A stretch of DNA of 54,666 nucleotides from Alphaproteobacteria bacterium bin52 (lineage in GTDB: Bacteria; Pseudomonadota; Alphaproteobacteria; Thalassobaculales; Thalassobaculaceae): the NCBI GenBank assembly GCA_002238645.1, contig MPMT01000027.1, positions 1 to 54,666 on the forward strand. The letters are read 5' to 3'. The notes beneath the pieces were generated by a model that saw only the letters and a program-made list of their open reading frames with translations, made no database searches and had not been told where the DNA came from. Shown piece after piece: positions 52,601-54,666 of the stretch. The first letter of the stretch is position 1, and the number at the start of each line of letters is the position of its first letter. The position numbers and the translations under genes were made by a program.

Positions 52601-54340
52601 ATGCTCACCAGGCTCACCATCCGAAACTTCAAGCGCTTCGGAGAGGTTGAGGTGGAGCTCGGCAACCCGGTCGTCTTCATCGGTCCCAACAATTCGGGCA
52701 AGACCTCGGCGATGCAGGCCTTGGCGCTATGGGATATCGGCGTCAAGCGGTGGAACGAGAAGCGCGCCGGCAAGAGCGCGCCTGAAAAGCGACCCGGCGT
52801 CACGGTGAACCGCAGGGATCTGTTCGCCATCCCCCATCCGAGCGCCGCGCATTTGTGGCGCGACCTGCATGTAAGGGACGTCCAGCGCGTGGAGGGGAGC
52901 ACGCGCACAAACAACGTGCGCATCGACCTGATCGTGGAAGGGGTCGACGAGGGCAAGGCATGGACCTGCGGCCTCGAATTCGACTACGCCAACGAGGAGT
53001 CGTTTTACTGCCGCCCGCTGCGGCTCGACGAGGGCAGGCCGCCGAAGCGGATGCCGATCCCAAACGAAGCGGGCTCGCTCCGCATCGCCTTCCTTCCGCC
53101 GATGTCAGGTCTGGCCGCGACCGAGACCCGGCTCGATCAGGGTGCGGTGAACGTCAGGGTGGGCGAAGGCCGGACGGCCGAAGTCCTCCGCAATCTGTGC
53201 TTCCGAATCTTGACGGAGAGCCCTGACCGGTGGGCTTCCCTGGTTGCCCGCACAGAGGGGCTGTTCGGGGTCGAGCTCGCCCAGCCCCGCTATGTCGAGG
53301 AGCGGGGGGAGATCACGATGGGATACCGGGAACGCGGTTCCGCCCTGGACCTTTCGTCCAGCGGGCGGGGATTGCAGCAAACCCTCCTAATCCTCGCCTA
53401 CATGTACGCCAACCCGGGCGCGGTGATACTGCTGGATGAACCGGACGCGCATCTCGAAATCCTGCGCCAGCGCCAGATCTACCGGCTGATCGCCGAGGTG
53501 GCGTCGGAGAGCGGGAACCAGATCATCGCGGCAAGCCATTCCGAGGTGCTGCTGAACGAGGCCGCCGACAAAGACCTGGTGATCGCCTTCGTCGGAACGC
53601 CGCACCGGATCGGCGACGGGCAGAGCCAGGTGCGCAAGGCGCTGGCGGAGATCGGTTTCGATCAGTACTACCAGGGCGAGCAGACGGGCTGGGTGCTTTA
53701 TCTCGAAGGCTCGACGGACCTGGCGATTTTGCAGGCCTTCGCAAGGAGGCTCGGCAAAGACAAGGCCGTCCGCGCGCTGGAGAGACCGTTCGTGCGCTAT
53801 GTCGGGAACAGCCCGCCGACCGCCCGGCACCACTTTCATGGGCTCAAGGAAGCGATCCCAGGCCTCAGGGGGATTGCGCTGTTCGACCGTCTGGAGCGGG
53901 GCGCGCCGGACGATCCGTTCCTCGAACACCTGGTCTGGAACAGGCGGGAGATCGAGAACTATCTCTGCACCCGAAATACGCTCCAGGCCTATGCCCGCGC
54001 ATCCGCCATGGCAGCGGAGCCGAGGCCCCTGTTCGCCCGGCTCCAAGTCGACGATCGCCTGACGGCGATGGACGAGGCGATCGGGGAGGTCGGCCGGGCG
54101 CTCGAAACCCTCGGCAAAGGATCGCCCTGGGGGCACGATCTGAAGGTGAGCGAAGAGTTCCTGGCGCCGCTCTTCAAGGCCTATTTCGAGGCGATCGGCA
54201 TCCCCAACCTGATGAGCAAGAAGAACTTCTACGAGCTCGCTGACTGCGTCCCGGAAGAGGAGATCGACCCTGAAATCGGCGAAAAGCTGGACGCGATCGC
54301 CGCGGTGGCGGAGAGCGCGAGGCCGGTGGGGGAGGGGTAG
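52601..54340 (+). CDS. AAA/ABC-type ATPase fused to TOPRIM-like domain (OLD/PARIS-like), putative defence protein
   Basis: A 579-residue protein. The N-terminal SMC-like ATPase has LTIRNFKRFGEVEVELG, Walker A GPNNSGKT (residues 28-35), the ABC signature region LSSSGRGLQQTLLILAY, Walker B VILLDEPDAHLE (about 274-285) and AASHSEVLL. After about residue 360 comes a TOPRIM-like half: VLYLEGSTDLAIL with the acidic residues (about 365), GIALFDRLE (about 424) and NRREIENYL (about 450). This combination occurs in OLD-family nucleases and in fused relatives of the PARIS AriA/AriB proteins (DUF4435), both anti-phage. ATG 52601 has GGGGAG seven bases upstream; an ATG at 52586 is less likely. No partner gene is visible on either side. 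Confidence 0.8.
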   Translation: MLTRLTIRNFKRFGEVEVELGNPVVFIGPNNSGKTSAMQALALWDIGVKRWNEKRAGKSAPEKRPGVTVNRRDLFAIPHPSAAHLWRDLHVRDVQRVEGSTRTNNVRIDLIVEGVDEGKAWTCGLEFDYANEESFYCRPLRLDEGRPPKRMPIPNEAGSLRIAFLPPMSGLAATETRLDQGAVNVRVGEGRTAEVLRNLCFRILTESPDRWASLVARTEGLFGVELAQPRYVEERGEITMGYRERGSALDLSSSGRGLQQTLLILAYMYANPGAVILLDEPDAHLEILRQRQIYRLIAEVASESGNQIIAASHSEVLLNEAADKDLVIAFVGTPHRIGDGQSQVRKALAEIGFDQYYQGEQTGWVLYLEGSTDLAILQAFARRLGKDKAVRALERPFVRYVGNSPPTARHHFHGLKEAIPGLRGIALFDRLERGAPDDPFLEHLVWNRREIENYLCTRNTLQAYARASAMAAEPRPLFARLQVDDRLTAMDEAIGEVGRALETLGKGSPWGHDLKVSEEFLAPLFKAYFEAIGIPNLMSKKNFYELADCVPEEEIDPEIGEKLDAIAAVAESARPVGEG

Positions 54341-54666
54341 ATTGCGGCAAGGCCTGTGTGCTGCAGCTCGGTGGTCGCCGGCCATCGGTTCGGCCTCAGC
54401 ACAGCCGTCTGTTCGGAAAGTTCCGCTTTTGCCCGGACTTTCACGCGTCTGGACAACTGCTTGATCGCGGGTGAGGCTCTCGCGCGGCGACCATGGACCG
54501 CATCGTGTCGCGCGATGTCAGCGTGTCCGGCAATTGCGGGGCGAATGGGTGACCGACATAGGCCTCGGCTGCCGCCTAGCCCTACCATGTCCATAGAAGA
54601 AGGTCTGGACAAAGCGATTCAGGCGTGACAGGCTTGTCTGATGTCACAGTCCCAGATCAGCCGCAG
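54341..54666. other. Right end of window, no recognisable gene
   Basis: 326 bases with short open frames on both strands (the longest plus-strand one 54356-54628) that show no domain. The codon pattern is mixed and this may be further island remnant. Confidence 0.35.

Noticed and set aside
1..54666. CRISPR array or long tandem repeats
   Set aside because: No regularly spaced repeated 20-40 base unit was noticed on reading the window.

Overview
This 54.7 kb window is GC-rich, densely coding DNA of a Gram-negative bacterium, most probably an alphaproteobacterium. The main evidence is the conserved run rpsB-tsf-pyrH-frr-uppS-cdsA-dxr-rseP-bamA-skp-lpxD-fabZ-lpxA-lpxI-lpxB, which uses LpxI rather than LpxH. 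The accessory content (molybdenum enzymes, CoA-transferases, a DUF849 enzyme, a peptide-type ABC transporter, LLM flavoenzymes) also fits a metabolically versatile alphaproteobacterium. I do not assign an order or genus.

Layout. 1-445: 3' end of a TnpB gene with a candidate guide-RNA scaffold, then hairpins. 446-1713: NYN-domain protein and family-5 uracil-DNA glycosylase, closed by a terminator-like hairpin. 1760-7464 (minus): a five-gene operon predicted to act outside the cytoplasm (Tat-type Rieske protein, PQQ alcohol dehydrogenase, small exported protein, [2Fe-2S] subunit and Tat-exported molybdenum subunit of an aldehyde-oxidase-type enzyme), with a candidate promoter at 7541-7568. 8027-12219: PPOX-type flavoprotein, NIPSNAP protein, SDR and a BisC/TorA-like molybdoenzyme. 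12295-12369: tRNA-Val(GAC). 12470-18992: N-formylglutamate amidohydrolase, DUF849/BKACE enzyme, ThDP enzyme, a two-subunit class I CoA-transferase-like enzyme and a CaiB-type CoA-transferase. 19110-20379: a three-gene nitrile hydratase / thiocyanate hydrolase set in which the beta chain is split in two.

20534-34909 is the housekeeping superoperon for translation, UMP kinase, polyprenyl, phospholipid, MEP-pathway, outer-membrane assembly and lipid A genes. 34936-38772: DHA2 drug exporter, dienelactone hydrolase, M81 (MlrC-like) peptidase. 39020-44779: a complete peptide/opine-family ABC transporter whose solute-binding, ATPase and permease genes lie in three blocks of alternating strand. 45201-51217 (minus): a probable catabolic operon of a beta-hydroxyacid dehydrogenase, amidase, a 531-residue protein I cannot assign, SDR and LLM monooxygenase.

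51546-52480 is mobile-element debris: an ImmA/IrrE fragment, a serine recombinase pseudogene with two nonsense codons and a frameshift, and an IS1380-type transposase remnant. Immediately after it, 52601-54340 encodes a single-gene AAA/ABC ATPase with a C-terminal TOPRIM-like domain, a plausible anti-phage gene.

The most interesting items are the exported PQQ/molybdenum/Rieske operon (with a predicted lanthanide-type PQQ site), the split-beta nitrile hydratase/thiocyanate hydrolase set, the ATPase-TOPRIM gene beside mobile debris, the TnpB scaffold and the unassigned 531-residue protein. Functions come from motif reading by eye; no database search was run.
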